Source: Mameliella sp. MMSF_3455 (GTDB lineage Bacteria > Pseudomonadota > Alphaproteobacteria > Rhodobacterales > Rhodobacteraceae). From it: a stretch of 64,000 bases of DNA. Shown here one piece after another: positions 26,158 to 36,335 of the stretch. The position numbers were made by a program, and so were the translations under genes. Under the pieces are notes generated by a model that was not told the DNA's origin, ran no database searches, and was given only the letters and a program-made list of their open reading frames with translations. Position 1 is the stretch's first letter, and every line of letters begins with the position of its first letter. The stretch lies in assembly GCF_030733205.1 (NCBI RefSeq), contig NZ_JASHJL010000020.1:1-64000 (forward strand), read 5' to 3'.

Positions 26158-27317
26158 ACCGCAGCTTCATCGCCCGAAACCCTTCGGTACTCTGGTTCCT
26201 CGCCTTCCTCGGGATCTTCACGCTGGCCGTCACCCTGATGGCCGAGGCGACCGGGACCGGCTTCATCTCGACCAGTTTCGTCAAGACCCTGGGCAAGACG
26301 CTCTGCCTCTGCCTCGTCGCCATCGCGATGGACGTCGTCTGGGGCTATTGCGGCATCCTCAGCCTGGGTCATTTCGCGTTCTTCGGGATCGGCGGCTACG
26401 CCATCGGGATGTGGCTGATGTACGCCCGTACCGAAACCATCGTCACCTACAGCATGGCCGCGCAGGTTGTCCCGCCCAGTCCGCAAGAGGTTTCCGACGC
26501 CATCGCCAGCCAGATCTTCGGCGTTGTCGGGGCCTCCGAGTTTCCGCCGATCTGGGCCTTTGCCCATTCGCTGCCACTGCAACTGCTGATGGTGGTGCTG
26601 GTGCCCGGCCTCTTGGCGCTGGTCTTTGGCTGGCTGGCCTTCCGCTCGCGCGTGACCGGCGTTTACCTGTCGATCCTGACCCAAGCCATGACGCTGGCGC
26701 TGTCGCTGTACCTGTTCCAGAACGACAGCGGGCTGCGCGGCAACAACGGCCTTTCGGGCCTGCAGAATATACCCGGCTTCGAATCGACGCCGCAAAGCAT
26801 GGTCTCGATGGTCTTCTTCTGGGCCTCCGCCCTGGCGCTGGCACTGGGATACATCCTGTTTGCCTGGGTCGTCTCGGGCAAGATGGGCAGCGTGATCCGG
26901 GCCATCCGCGACGATGAAACCCGGGTGCGATTCCTTGGCTACCACGTCGAAAGCTACAAGCTCTTCGTCTTTACCCTGACAGCGGTGATCGCGGGCATCG
27001 CGGGGGCGCTTTATTATCCGCAGGCGGGCATCATCAACCCGGCCGAGATCGCGCCCATCGCCTCAATCTACCTTGCGGTCTGGGTCGCCATCGGCGGGCG
27101 CGGACGGCTTTACGGCGCGGTGCTGGGCACCGTCTTTGTCACCCTCGCGTCCAGCTGGTTCACCGGCGGTGGCGCCCCCGACATCGACCTCGGGTTCTAC
27201 ACGATCCAGTGGACGGACTGGTGGCTGGTGCTCCTCGGCCTCTCCTTCGTCGCCGTCACACTGTTTGCGCCGCAGGGCCTGGGCGGGCTGGTCGACAAGA
27301 TTGCGAGAAAATCATGA
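26154..27317 (+). CDS. urtC: Urea ABC transporter, permease UrtC
   Basis: A 387-residue LivM-type permease with about ten hydrophobic segments. Characteristic stretches are DVVWGYCGILSLGHFAFFG early, a cytoplasmic loop at SGKMGSVIRAIRDDETRVRF, and WVAIGGRGRLYGAVLG. Together with UrtB it forms the channel. Its stop overlaps the urtD start (ATGA). Confidence 0.96.
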   Translation: MNRSFIARNPSVLWFLAFLGIFTLAVTLMAEATGTGFISTSFVKTLGKTLCLCLVAIAMDVVWGYCGILSLGHFAFFGIGGYAIGMWLMYARTETIVTYSMAAQVVPPSPQEVSDAIASQIFGVVGASEFPPIWAFAHSLPLQLLMVVLVPGLLALVFGWLAFRSRVTGVYLSILTQAMTLALSLYLFQNDSGLRGNNGLSGLQNIPGFESTPQSMVSMVFFWASALALALGYILFAWVVSGKMGSVIRAIRDDETRVRFLGYHVESYKLFVFTLTAVIAGIAGALYYPQAGIINPAEIAPIASIYLAVWVAIGGRGRLYGAVLGTVFVTLASSWFTGGGAPDIDLGFYTIQWTDWWLVLLGLSFVAVTLFAPQGLGGLVDKIARKS

Positions 27318-28057
27318 GCAAGACCCTTCTCGAACTGTCCGGCGTCTCGGTCTCCTTCGACGGTTTCAAGGCGATCAACTCGCTGTCCTTCCAGATCGGA
27401 GAGCCCGAACTGCGCGCCATTATCGGCCCGAACGGAGCGGGCAAGACCACCTTCATGGACATCATCACCGGCAAGACCAAGCCGGACGAGGGCCATGTCC
27501 TCTGGGGGGACAAGGGCATTTCCCTGCTGGGCATGTCCGAATCCGCCATCGCCCGCGAGGGTATCGGCCGCAAGTTCCAGAAACCCACCGTCTTCGAGGC
27601 CCAGACCGTCCGAGAGAACCTTGCCATGGCGCTGAAGAACCCGCGTGGCCCCTTCGACGTGCTGCTCTACAAGAAGACGAAGCACGGCGCCGAGCGCATC
27701 GAGGAGATCGCCGAGCAGACCGGCCTCACCGACAGCCTCACCCGCCCCGCCGGAGAGCTCTCGCACGGGCAGAAACAGTGGCTGGAGATCGGCATGCTGC
27801 TGGCACAGGAACCACGGCTCTTGCTGGTCGATGAACCGGCTGCGGGCATGACCCCGGCGGAACGCGAAAAGACCACCGAAATGCTGGTCGAGGCGGCCAA
27901 GACCCGTGCCGTCGTCGTCGTGGAACATGATATGGAATTCGTCCGCCGGCTGAACTGCAAGGTCACCGTGCTGAACGAGGGTTCGGTGCTGGCCGAAGGC
28001 TCTATCGACCATGTCACCAGCAATCCGCAGGTGATCGAAGTCTACCTGGGCCGCTGA
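27314..28057 (+). CDS. urtD: Urea ABC transporter, ATP-binding protein UrtD
   Basis: A 247-residue LivG-type ATPase. The Walker A motif is GPNGAGKTT. The signature region reads LSHGQKQWLEI, the UrtD-type variant of LSGGQ. LLLVDEPAAGM is the Walker B. VVVEHDMEFVRRL contains the switch histidine. It starts within the urtC stop, which excludes the longer upstream frame. Confidence 0.96.
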   Translation: MSKTLLELSGVSVSFDGFKAINSLSFQIGEPELRAIIGPNGAGKTTFMDIITGKTKPDEGHVLWGDKGISLLGMSESAIAREGIGRKFQKPTVFEAQTVRENLAMALKNPRGPFDVLLYKKTKHGAERIEEIAEQTGLTDSLTRPAGELSHGQKQWLEIGMLLAQEPRLLLVDEPAAGMTPAEREKTTEMLVEAAKTRAVVVVEHDMEFVRRLNCKVTVLNEGSVLAEGSIDHVTSNPQVIEVYLGR

Positions 28058-28146
28058 ACGATGCGCGGCCGCTTCTTCTTTGTGAAATTACCCAGATGCG
28101 CCCCAGTCCACCCTCGCGGCGCCGGGACGACAGGAAAGCCCACCCC

Positions 28147-28845
28147 ATGCTGAGCCTCTCCGACCTGACCCTGCACTATGGCCACAGCCAGATCCTCTAC
28201 GACATCTCGATGGAGGCAAAGCCCGGTGCCGTCACATGCCTGATGGGCACCAACGGCGTCGGCAAGACATCCCTGCTCAAGGCGATTTCGGGCACACATG
28301 CACGGTCCGGCGGCGCAATGATGCTGGACGGGGCCGATATCGCCCGCACCACCCCGGCCCATGCGCTGGCGCGCGCCGGTGTCGGCTACGTCCCGCAGGG
28401 TCGCGATATCTTTCCCCTGATGACCGTGAAAGAGAACCTCGAGACCGGATATGCCTGCCTGCCCAAGTCGGAATGGGGCATCCCGGACGAAACATTCGAG
28501 CTTTTCCCGATCCTGAAGCAGTTCCTGGCCCGCCGCGGCGGCGATCTTTCGGGTGGCCAGCAACAGCAACTCGCGATTGCCCGCGCGCTGATCGCGCAGC
28601 CCAAACTGCTGCTGCTGGACGAGCCGACAGAAGGTATCCAGCCGAATATCATCAAGCAGATCGGAGAGGTGATCAAATACCTCCGCCAAAAGGGCGACAT
28701 GGCCATCATCCTGGTCGAGCAGTTCTTCGATTTCGCTTACGATCTTGGCGATCACTTCGTGGCGCTGGAACGCGGCCGCGTGATCCACGATGCGCCCAAG
28801 GCGAACACCCCGCGAGAGGTCCTGCTGAAGAAAGTGTCGGTCTGA
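28147..28845 (+). CDS. urtE: Urea ABC transporter, ATP-binding protein UrtE
   Basis: A 232-residue LivF-type ATPase. Walker A is GTNGVGKTS. The signature is LSGGQQQQLAIARALI. Walker B is LLLLDEPTEGIQPNI. The start MLSLSDLTLHYG is preferred over an upstream ATG that would add 17 Arg/Pro-rich residues. It is the last gene of the urt operon, 89 bases after urtD. Confidence 0.96.
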   Translation: MLSLSDLTLHYGHSQILYDISMEAKPGAVTCLMGTNGVGKTSLLKAISGTHARSGGAMMLDGADIARTTPAHALARAGVGYVPQGRDIFPLMTVKENLETGYACLPKSEWGIPDETFELFPILKQFLARRGGDLSGGQQQQLAIARALIAQPKLLLLDEPTEGIQPNIIKQIGEVIKYLRQKGDMAIILVEQFFDFAYDLGDHFVALERGRVIHDAPKANTPREVLLKKVSV

Positions 28846-29015
28846 TACGGGCATCGACCCGCTTGGGCCGCGAACCGTTTTTCTGCAGCTGCGAACGTGC
28901 GCAAGTTTAAGAAAACAAGGGCCGGGAAGCCCAAACGATGCCGCCGTTCTGGCAGGCTTGTTAACCTCTGGGCGCTTTAATCTGCTGTAACCACCGATCA
29001 TTGACGGAACAGCAG

Positions 29016-30464
29016 ATGACCAAGGACCTTCAACAGAAACTCGCGCATTTCCAGCTGGATGGCGAAAACGCAGATATGCTGCGTGAGGTCGGGGAACTTC
29101 TCAAACCCGAACTCGACGCGGTTCTCGAAGCCTTCTACAGGCGCGCGCAGGCCAATCCCCAAACCGCGGCCTTCTTCGACGGGCCGGAACGGATGGAATA
29201 TGCCCGCAACGCCCAGAAAAAGCACTGGACCCGCCTGCTGTCGGGAGAGTTCGACGCTGAATACATCGCCTCGGTCGACCGGATCGGGCGCACGCACGCC
29301 CGGATCAACCTGCCGCTGGACACCTACATGTCCGCTTACTCGCTGGCCACGACCGACCTTGTCGCGGCCCTGTTCAAACGCATTCCGCGGCGCAAACGCA
29401 GCCGCCTGGCCGTCATGGTCGGCGTTCTGACCCGGGCCTTCGCGCTGGACATCGAACGGGTAGTCGAAACCACGTTCCGCATTCTCGCAGAGGAACAGAC
29501 GGCCGCCTTTGGCCATATCAACACCGCGATCGAGAAACTGGCGCAGGGCGATCTGACCCATGTCATCCCCGGCCCCGAACACAGCGACTATCCAAGGCGT
29601 TTCGACGATGTGCGGACCAAGCTGAACGGCGCCACCGCGAACCTGCGGGAGACCATGACCCAGGTCACGGGTACGATGTCGAACCTGGTCAAGATCATCG
29701 AGGAAGTATCCGCCGCCGCCGACGACCTGTCGGAGCGCACCGCAAACCAGGCCGCATCGCTGGAAGAAACCGCCGCCGCGGTGCATGAACTGACCGAAAA
29801 CGTCGCCAACTCTGCCCAGAACACCCAAGAGGCCAACCAGGTCGCCGCGACGGCCTCGCAGACTGCGCAAGAGGGCGCGCGCACGGTCGAGGAAGCCGCT
29901 GGCGCGATGACACGCATCCAGGCATCCTCGGACCAGATCACGCGGATCATCGGACTGATCGACGACATCGCCTTTCAGACCAACCTGCTGGCCCTGAACG
30001 CGGGCGTCGAGGCGGCGCGGGCCGGCAGTGCCGGCAGCGGCTTTGCCGTGGTGGCCGAAGAGGTGCGGGTGCTGGCCGGCAATGCCTCGGACGCCGCGCG
30101 CCAGATCACCGAGCTGGTCTCGAACAGTTCCAGGGAAGTGACCAGCGGCGTCGACCTGATCGACAATGCCGGACGCAATCTCAAGGCCATCGTCGAAAGC
30201 TTTGAAAAGGTGTCGGGGCTTGCTGCCGCGATCGCCACCGCCTCCAGCGAGCAGTCCACCGCCCTGTCCGAGGTCAACTCGGCGGTCAGCCAGATGGACT
30301 CGGTCACCCAGCAGAATGCGGCGATGGTGGAACAGACAACCGCCGCCGCCTCGATCATGCGCCAGAATGCCAGCGAAGTGGCCGCCGCGCTGGCCGGTCT
30401 CAGGATCGGCGAAACGGTTCTTCAACGCCCGAACCGGCCAACCGCGCAGAGCCAGGCCGCCTGA
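29016..30464 (+). CDS. Globin-coupled methyl-accepting chemotaxis protein (soluble)
   Basis: A 482-residue chemoreceptor with no transmembrane segment. Residues 1-155 form a protoglobin-type sensor domain, with H94 in [10 protein letters not shown] as the probable proximal haem ligand. A short linker follows (about 155-220), then a coiled-coil signalling domain. Its hairpin tip reads [18 protein letters not shown] then [10 protein letters not shown]. By family knowledge it senses oxygen through haem and signals to CheA/CheW in the cytoplasm. The ATG at 29016 is chosen; an in-frame TTG lies 5 codons upstream. No che genes are nearby. Confidence 0.93.
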   Translation: MTKDLQQKLAHFQLDGENADMLREVGELLKPELDAVLEAFYRRAQANPQTAAFFDGPERMEYARNAQKKHWTRLLSGEFDAEYIASVDRIGRTHARINLPLDTYMSAYSLATTDLVAALFKRIPRRKRSRLAVMVGVLTRAFALDIERVVETTFRILAEEQTAAFGHINTAIEKLAQGDLTHVIPGPEHSDYPRRFDDVRTKLNGATANLRETMTQVTGTMSNLVKIIEEVSAAADDLSERTANQAASLEETAAAVHELTENVANSAQNTQEANQVAATASQTAQEGARTVEEAAGAMTRIQASSDQITRIIGLIDDIAFQTNLLALNAGVEAARAGSAGSGFAVVAEEVRVLAGNASDAARQITELVSNSSREVTSGVDLIDNAGRNLKAIVESFEKVSGLAAAIATASSEQSTALSEVNSAVSQMDSVTQQNAAMVEQTTAAASIMRQNASEVAAALAGLRIGETVLQRPNRPTAQSQAA

Positions 30465-30479
30465 CCGGCGCGCGCGAAC

Positions 30480-32027
30480 TTACTGCAGGCAGGGAAAGGC
30501 GGCGCGGATCGCACTTTCCCGCGCCGCCTCCAGATAGACGGGCCGATGCGTGGCCAGAATTCGCTGCGCCTCGGCCTTTGCCCGCGTGCGCGCATCTTCG
30601 GCCCCGCCCATTTCCCAACTGCGAGGATCGCTGCGGTCTGCCAGGCGCGGATAGAGATAGTCCCGTTCCATTGCTGCGCGGGTCTGGTCGGCCCCCAGGA
30701 AATGCCCTTGGCCAAGGACTGCGTCCCGGATCGCCTCGACACCCAGCGTATCCTCGCTGACCTCGATCCCGCGCAACACCCTTTGAACCGCCCCCAGCAT
30801 CTCGTTGTCCAGGACGAAACCTTCAAAGCTGGCACCCAGCAAAGCGGCGGTCATGCCCGCGCTCTCGTAGACAAGGTTGCCCCCGGCAAGCCCTGCCGCC
30901 AGCGCCGTCATCCCTTTTTCCATGCCGTACTGCGCATCCACCGCCTTGGCATCCGTCATCGAACAGGCCACGCCCGACGGCAGATTCAGCCAGTTCGACA
31001 ATTGCGCCGAGGCCGCGTTCAGCAGGGCGACCTCTCCGCCGCCGCCCGAAAAGGCCCCCGTGCGCAGATCGACGACGAACGGCCAGTTGGAAAAGACCAT
31101 CGGATGCCCCGGGCGGATGGCATGGACCATGACCAGGCTGGCCAGGGTCTCGGCCAATGACTGCGCAAGGAAGCCGGCCAGCGTTGCCGGCGCCGTCGCA
31201 CCGGCCTGTGCCGCGGTGATGCAGGACAGCGGCATGTTGGCCGCGATGCAGGCATAGACCACCTCGACCGCGTCGGCCCCGTACCGCATCGGAGAGATCA
31301 CCGGACTGATATGCGCCTTGAGGAAAGGGCGGGCGGAAAAGGCGCCTTCGCCTCCCAGCGCCATGTCCATCATCGCCACGACGGGCGCCACGTTTTCGGC
31401 CAGGGTAAAGGCGCTGGCCACCGGCTTTGTCGTCCCGGTCAACAGCGCGAAGGCGGTATTCAGGTCGAGGTCACGCGCAGAGGGCACATCGGTGGCGATA
31501 CAGCAACGGGTGAACCAGCTGATGTTTTCCAACGCGTCCTGCAGACGGGTGAAGTCTCGCAGGTCCTGCAGGGTGGCCGCCCTGTAAAGACCGCTGTTCA
31601 GGTCCACGACCTGCACCGCCGCGCCGCCGGTGCCAAAATACACCCGGTCGCCGCCCACCTCGATATCGCGGGCGGGATCGCGGCCATGAAGGACAAAGCG
31701 CTTTGTCGCCCGGTCCACCGCCTCATCGACCAGAGCAGTCGGAAACAGCACCCGTGCGCCGCGCACCTCTGCCCCGGCGGTCAACAGATCGGCGCGCAGC
31801 CGGTCGGGCACCTCGCCCATGCCCAGATCGGCCAGCAGCCGCTTGGCAGCATCGTAGATCGCCGCCATGTCGGCCTCTGCCAGCGGCGCGTATTGCCCGC
31901 CCACCTGGCCCGGCGGTGCGGGACTGGCAGGTCCCTTGGCCCGTGCCGCATGGCGTGCAAGGCGACCGCCGGGCCGCATCCCCTCTCGCACCTGGCGCGG
32001 ACCGCGCTGATCCTTGTCGACATCCAT
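30480..32027 (-). CDS. MttB superfamily methyltransferase, non-pyrrolysine type
   Basis: A 515-residue protein of the trimethylamine methyltransferase (MttB) superfamily, which moves a methyl group from a quaternary or tertiary amine to a corrinoid protein. The frame has no internal TAG, so it belongs to the non-pyrrolysine branch, where betaine-type substrates are known. Family stretches are VYFGTGGAAVQVVDL, LQDLRDFTRLQDAL and PMVFSNWPFVVDLRTGAFSG. The ATG of MDVDKDQ is used. A TTG 12 codons earlier is possible. The corrinoid partner is not in the window. Confidence 0.9.
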   Translation of the reverse strand: MDVDKDQRGPRQVREGMRPGGRLARHAARAKGPASPAPPGQVGGQYAPLAEADMAAIYDAAKRLLADLGMGEVPDRLRADLLTAGAEVRGARVLFPTALVDEAVDRATKRFVLHGRDPARDIEVGGDRVYFGTGGAAVQVVDLNSGLYRAATLQDLRDFTRLQDALENISWFTRCCIATDVPSARDLDLNTAFALLTGTTKPVASAFTLAENVAPVVAMMDMALGGEGAFSARPFLKAHISPVISPMRYGADAVEVVYACIAANMPLSCITAAQAGATAPATLAGFLAQSLAETLASLVMVHAIRPGHPMVFSNWPFVVDLRTGAFSGGGGEVALLNAASAQLSNWLNLPSGVACSMTDAKAVDAQYGMEKGMTALAAGLAGGNLVYESAGMTAALLGASFEGFVLDNEMLGAVQRVLRGIEVSEDTLGVEAIRDAVLGQGHFLGADQTRAAMERDYLYPRLADRSDPRSWEMGGAEDARTRAKAEAQRILATHRPVYLEAARESAIRAAFPCLQ

Positions 32028-32185
32028 GCCACTCACTACGGGCTGCGCCGCGTCCCATGACAAGCCGCCGCGTGCACCTGAAGGCTTTCCAAAACTCCTT
32101 TTTCGAGACGCTTAAGTCACGAAAGCCGCCTTGCCCAAGAGCAGGAGTTTGCCCCCGATTGGCCGCAACAGCAGGAGGCCCGCAC

Positions 32186-34612
32186 ATGAAGACCACCACT
32201 CGCGCCGTCGTCATCGGCGGCGGTATTGCCGGATGTTCGACGCTCTACCACCTGACGCAGGAGGGGTGGACAGATGTCATGCTGCTGGAACGGGATGAGC
32301 TGACCTCGGGCACCACATGGCATTCCGCGGCGCAGGTGACGAATTTCGGCATGACCCAGACCATGGTCGGCCTGAAGAGCCATTCCATCGCGCTGTACAA
32401 GGAACTGGCCGAAGACCCCGACTATCCGATCACCTACCACCATGCCGACGGCGGCATCCGCCTTGCCAACACGGAGGCGCATATGGACGGCTACCGCCAT
32501 TTTGCCAGCATGGCGCGGGGCATGGGAGTCGAGTTCGAAGTAATCGACGCCGCCGAATGCGCCCGCCGCCACCCGCTGATTTCCACCGACAACTTGATCG
32601 GCGGCCTCTGGGATCCGCTGGACGGCGACATCGACCCGGCGCAGCTGTGTCAGGCGCTCGCACGCCGGGCGCGCAAGGCGGGGGCAGAGGTTCACCGCAA
32701 CACCCCCGTCACCGCCCTGCGCCAACTGCCCGATGACACCTGGGTCGTCACCACCCCAAAGGGCGAGATCCACGCAGAGGTGGTCATCAATGCCTGCGGC
32801 TACCGCGTGAACGAGGTCGGCGCCATGATGGGCGTGCACCACCCGGTCATGTCGATGGAACACCAGTATTTCGTGACCGAGGAAATCCCCGCCATCAAGG
32901 AAGCGGGCCACCGGATGCCACTGCTGCGCTGCCCGATCTCGGACTACTATTCGCGGCAGGAAAAGAACGGGTTGCTGGTCGGTTTCTACGAACAGGACTG
33001 CAAGACATGGGGCATGGACGGGATCGACCCGAACTTTGTCAACGCGCTCTGCCCCGATGATCTGGACCGCGTGATGGACGTGCTTGAGGGGGCCTTTGCC
33101 CGTATGCCCGCCCTGACAGAGGTTGGCATCACCACGGTCGTCAACGGCCCCATCACCTATACCATCGACGGCGCGCCGTTGGTCGGCCCGATCCCGGGCA
33201 AGCGCAACGCCTATTGCATCATCGGGCTGCGCGCCGGTCTGGGCGAGGGCGGCGGCCACGGCTGGCTGCTGGCGCAGCAGATCGTGCATGGCGAGGCTTG
33301 TTACGACACATGGGTCATCGACCCGCGCCGCTTTGCCGGCCACGCCAATGTCGAACTTTGCGCGCGCTACGCCGTGCAGGACTACCAGAACGAATTCCGC
33401 TTCCACTTCCCCAATGAACACCGCCCGGCGGGCCGGATGGCAAAGACCACGCCCCTGACGCCGATCCTGCAGGCCGAAGGCGCGCATTTCGGCCCCGTCA
33501 ACGGCTGGGAACGGGCAGAGGTCTTTGCCCCCGGCATCCACATCACCCCCAGCTTCCGCTTTGACGAGGCGCATGACGCCGTGGCCGCCGAGGTGGGTGC
33601 CGTCCACACCGCTGTCGGTCTGTGTGAGGTCAACGGCTTTAACCGGCTGGAAATCACCGGCACCGACCGCCACGCCTTCCTTGACCGGCTCTGCTGTGGC
33701 CGGGTGACAAATAGGGACGGCCGCGTTGGCCTCGGCTACCTGTTGAACGACCACGGAATGATCAAGGCCGAGGCGACTTTCGCCAACCTGCCCGCCTCTG
33801 ACCGGGGGCCTGCCCGCGTCTGGTACGGCTCTGCCGCCGCGTCCGAATTCCACGACATGGACTGGCTGAGGACACACAAGCGCGCCGATGAGGACGTGCA
33901 GATCCGCAGCCTGACCAACGATCAGACCATCCTCGTCCTCGCCGGGCCAAAGGCGCGCGACGTGCTCGCCGCCACCTCTCGCGGCGACTGGTCGGCCGCC
34001 GGTTTCCCCTGGCTCTCCGCCCGCGAATGTTTCATCGGCTATGCCCCGGCGACCGTTCTGTCCGTCAGCTTTTCCGGCGAACTCGCCTATGAAATCCACG
34101 TCCCCAACGCCTCGCTCTTTGCCGCCTACACCGCCCTGCGTGAGGCTGGCGACAAGCACGGCCTACGCCTTTTTGGCAGCCAGGCGGTCGACTCCATGCG
34201 GCTCGAAAAGGGCTTCCTGCACTGGAAAGCCGACCTGCTGACCGAATTCACCCCGTTCGAGACCGGGCTGGACCGCTTCGTGAAACTCGACAAGGAGTTC
34301 ATCGGCAAGGAGGCCCTGCTGAAACGGCAAGCCGACGGCCCGCGCAAATGCCTTGTCACCCTCAGCCACACCGCCACCGACCGCCGCGCCGCGCCCGGTG
34401 CCTCGATGATGATGGGCGACAAGGTTGTCGGCACCGTGACCTCGGGCGCCTACGGTTTTCGCACCGGGCTGAACCTTGCGCTCGGCTTCGTCGACCCGGA
34501 CCTGGCCACGCACGGCACAAAGATGGAGCTTGACCTGCTGGGAGAGCGTTTCACCGCAGAGGTCATCACGCCCAGCCCCTACGATCCCGCGATGACGTTG
34601 CCGCGAGGATAG
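32186..34612 (+). CDS. FAD-dependent oxidoreductase with GcvT domain (dimethylglycine dehydrogenase-like)
   Basis: An 808-residue two-domain enzyme. Residues 1-410 form a D-amino-acid-oxidase-type FAD domain (AVVIGGGIAGCSTLYHL; TSGTTWHSAAQ, where the His is typical of covalent flavin attachment in this family). Residues 430-808 form a GcvT-like folate-binding aminomethyltransferase domain (GFNRLEITGTDR, EIHVPNASLF, GAYGFRTGLNLALGFV). It oxidatively demethylates an N-methyl amine and passes the one-carbon unit to tetrahydrofolate. It has a GCAGGAGG ribosome binding site and is divergent from the MttB gene, 158 bases apart. Confidence 0.94.
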   Translation: MKTTTRAVVIGGGIAGCSTLYHLTQEGWTDVMLLERDELTSGTTWHSAAQVTNFGMTQTMVGLKSHSIALYKELAEDPDYPITYHHADGGIRLANTEAHMDGYRHFASMARGMGVEFEVIDAAECARRHPLISTDNLIGGLWDPLDGDIDPAQLCQALARRARKAGAEVHRNTPVTALRQLPDDTWVVTTPKGEIHAEVVINACGYRVNEVGAMMGVHHPVMSMEHQYFVTEEIPAIKEAGHRMPLLRCPISDYYSRQEKNGLLVGFYEQDCKTWGMDGIDPNFVNALCPDDLDRVMDVLEGAFARMPALTEVGITTVVNGPITYTIDGAPLVGPIPGKRNAYCIIGLRAGLGEGGGHGWLLAQQIVHGEACYDTWVIDPRRFAGHANVELCARYAVQDYQNEFRFHFPNEHRPAGRMAKTTPLTPILQAEGAHFGPVNGWERAEVFAPGIHITPSFRFDEAHDAVAAEVGAVHTAVGLCEVNGFNRLEITGTDRHAFLDRLCCGRVTNRDGRVGLGYLLNDHGMIKAEATFANLPASDRGPARVWYGSAAASEFHDMDWLRTHKRADEDVQIRSLTNDQTILVLAGPKARDVLAATSRGDWSAAGFPWLSARECFIGYAPATVLSVSFSGELAYEIHVPNASLFAAYTALREAGDKHGLRLFGSQAVDSMRLEKGFLHWKADLLTEFTPFETGLDRFVKLDKEFIGKEALLKRQADGPRKCLVTLSHTATDRRAAPGASMMMGDKVVGTVTSGAYGFRTGLNLALGFVDPDLATHGTKMELDLLGERFTAEVITPSPYDPAMTLPRG

Positions 34613-34694
34613 GCCACCGGTCTTGACCTTCCCCCAACCGGAACCTCTATCTCGACCGCCAGAACCGGAAGGAACCACAAAGGGAATGCGCGTC

Positions 34695-35162
34695 ATGACC
34701 AATACTGTCCACCGCCGGGGCCTCCTCTTGGGGGCTTTGGCCATGATCCCCCTACCCGCCGCGCTGCGCGCCGCTGCACCGGAAATTCATGTGCTAAAGG
34801 ACCGCAACTGTGGTTGCTGCAGCGCTTGGGTCAAGATCCTGCGCCAGGAGGGGTTTTTCGTCACGACAGAGGACACGCACAACGCCGCCCTGATCCGCTA
34901 CAAGATGGACAACGGCATCCCGCCCGCGATGACCTCTTGCCACACGGCGCGCATCGACGGCTACCTGATCGAGGGCCACGTCCCCGCCGCCGACATCCGC
35001 CGCCTGCTGGCCCAACGCCCCGACGCGCGCGGACTTGCCGTCCCCGGCATGCCCTACGGCTCCCCCGGGATGGGCCCAGAGTCACAACGCGAGGCCTACG
35101 ACGTCCACCTCATCCGCCGCAACGGCACGACAGAGGTCTTCACCCACTACGAGGGGGCTTGA
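34695..35162 (+). CDS. DUF411 metal-binding protein, exported
   Basis: A 155-residue protein with a Tat-like leader (HRRGLLLGALAMIPLPAAL) and a DUF411 domain. The domain's VLKDRNCGCCSAWVKILRQ motif carries the vicinal cysteines. TSCHTARIDGYLIEGHVPA and YGSPGMG follow. DUF411 proteins are periplasmic and commonly found with copper or silver handling genes. None are adjacent here. The start at 34695 is chosen because AGGGA lies 9 bases upstream. The ATG 9 bases earlier is too close to it. Confidence 0.9.
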   Translation: MTNTVHRRGLLLGALAMIPLPAALRAAAPEIHVLKDRNCGCCSAWVKILRQEGFFVTTEDTHNAALIRYKMDNGIPPAMTSCHTARIDGYLIEGHVPAADIRRLLAQRPDARGLAVPGMPYGSPGMGPESQREAYDVHLIRRNGTTEVFTHYEGA

Positions 35163-35393
35163 TCCCGTCCGGCGAGATACGTCACCTCGGCGATGCATGT
35201 GCCTCCAAACATTACTGGCAGTCTCGGTTTCGTCTTGTGGCGTGTCACGCACACCGCAGAATATGGGCAGAACCCCGTCGAGCTTGCGAAAAAACACAAT
35301 CGCCTAAAGTGGACCATGTAAGACATGTAAGAACTGCATGCCCGGCACTGGCTGGCTCAGCAGTGAGCATGCGCGCATCGTATAGATTCAATT

Positions 35394-36335
35394 TCAATTG
35401 CCACTACCGGTTTTTGCATACGCATACCAATCATCAAGTTTTTGGAACGGCGAATTTTGGACATAGTCACCCGGCCAAAGCCCGTATGTTCTTATCGCCG
35501 CCAAACCCTTGTTTGCGTCAACACGCACCACGCATTGGGCCATAGCTTCGGCTTCGTAACCCTGTACCCGGTACTCGATGACGCCACCCGAAAGAACACG
35601 GGTCTGGACTCGCTCGCAGGCATTCGGATACCGCGACATTTCGAACCAATGGTCGCAAGCGGTGCAAACTTGGGCTTGCGTCCATTCCGGGGCCTGAAAT
35701 CCAAAGACTTTGATACCCAATGCCTTTGCGCGCTCAGGCCTGTCGATTTCATAGAACTCGCCAGGACCTTTCTCTAGAATTTGGATCAGCATGTCATTCG
35801 GGAAAACACCTTGGTAGCCAAAGCGCCCCTCTACAGTGCCCAGCCGCATCATCAGGGCGACGGCCTCGGTGCCTACCCTGAAAGCTTCTGCAATAGACTG
35901 CTCAGTGTATTGTCCTCTGGGCGGCAACGCATAGGGCGCATGAAATCCCAAACGCGCCTTCTGGTGCTTCGACCGAATGGGAACATGGATTTCTTCAAAT
36001 TGACTGGCTGCCACGAAGATCAAGGCACAGGCGGACAAGCATTCTGCGCCCTCTTCAAGTCGGGTTCCGATCCATCCGCCGTCAAGACGCTCAGCAATAC
36101 TGATTGCCTCGGAAAAGCTCCCGCCTTGTGAGTCCAGGCAAAGTATGTCGGTATGATCCGGGGCAAGGTTCCATAGCCTTTGAGCATCCCCGTACACAAT
36201 CTCCCCCTTGAAAAGAATCGTGCACACCCGGTCGTCTATTCTCTTGATTTCAGCAGCTTGCGCTATTCCCGAGATCATCACAATCAGTGCAATTAAGAAA
36301 ATGTTTCCGGCGACTTGCTTCAAACAGCGTGCCAA
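35394..36335 (-). CDS. Secreted ClpP-fold hypothetical protein (COG3904-like)
   Basis: A 313-residue exported protein. I place the start at a TTG, because GAGGGA lies 9 bases upstream and it gives a clean signal peptide (KQVAGNIFLIALIVMISGI, then AQA). The mature N-terminal half has a ClpP/crotonase-like core, LCLDSQGGSFSEAISIAERL, with ECLSACALIFVAAS following. These resemble the oxyanion glycines and nucleophile region of periplasmic ClpP-like proteins. The C-terminal part has four cysteines (VCTACDHWF, NACERV). The gene is noticeably AT-richer than its neighbours, suggesting horizontal transfer. Confidence 0.75.
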   Translation of the reverse strand: MARCLKQVAGNIFLIALIVMISGIAQAAEIKRIDDRVCTILFKGEIVYGDAQRLWNLAPDHTDILCLDSQGGSFSEAISIAERLDGGWIGTRLEEGAECLSACALIFVAASQFEEIHVPIRSKHQKARLGFHAPYALPPRGQYTEQSIAEAFRVGTEAVALMMRLGTVEGRFGYQGVFPNDMLIQILEKGPGEFYEIDRPERAKALGIKVFGFQAPEWTQAQVCTACDHWFEMSRYPNACERVQTRVLSGGVIEYRVQGYEAEAMAQCVVRVDANKGLAAIRTYGLWPGDYVQNSPFQKLDDWYAYAKTGSGN

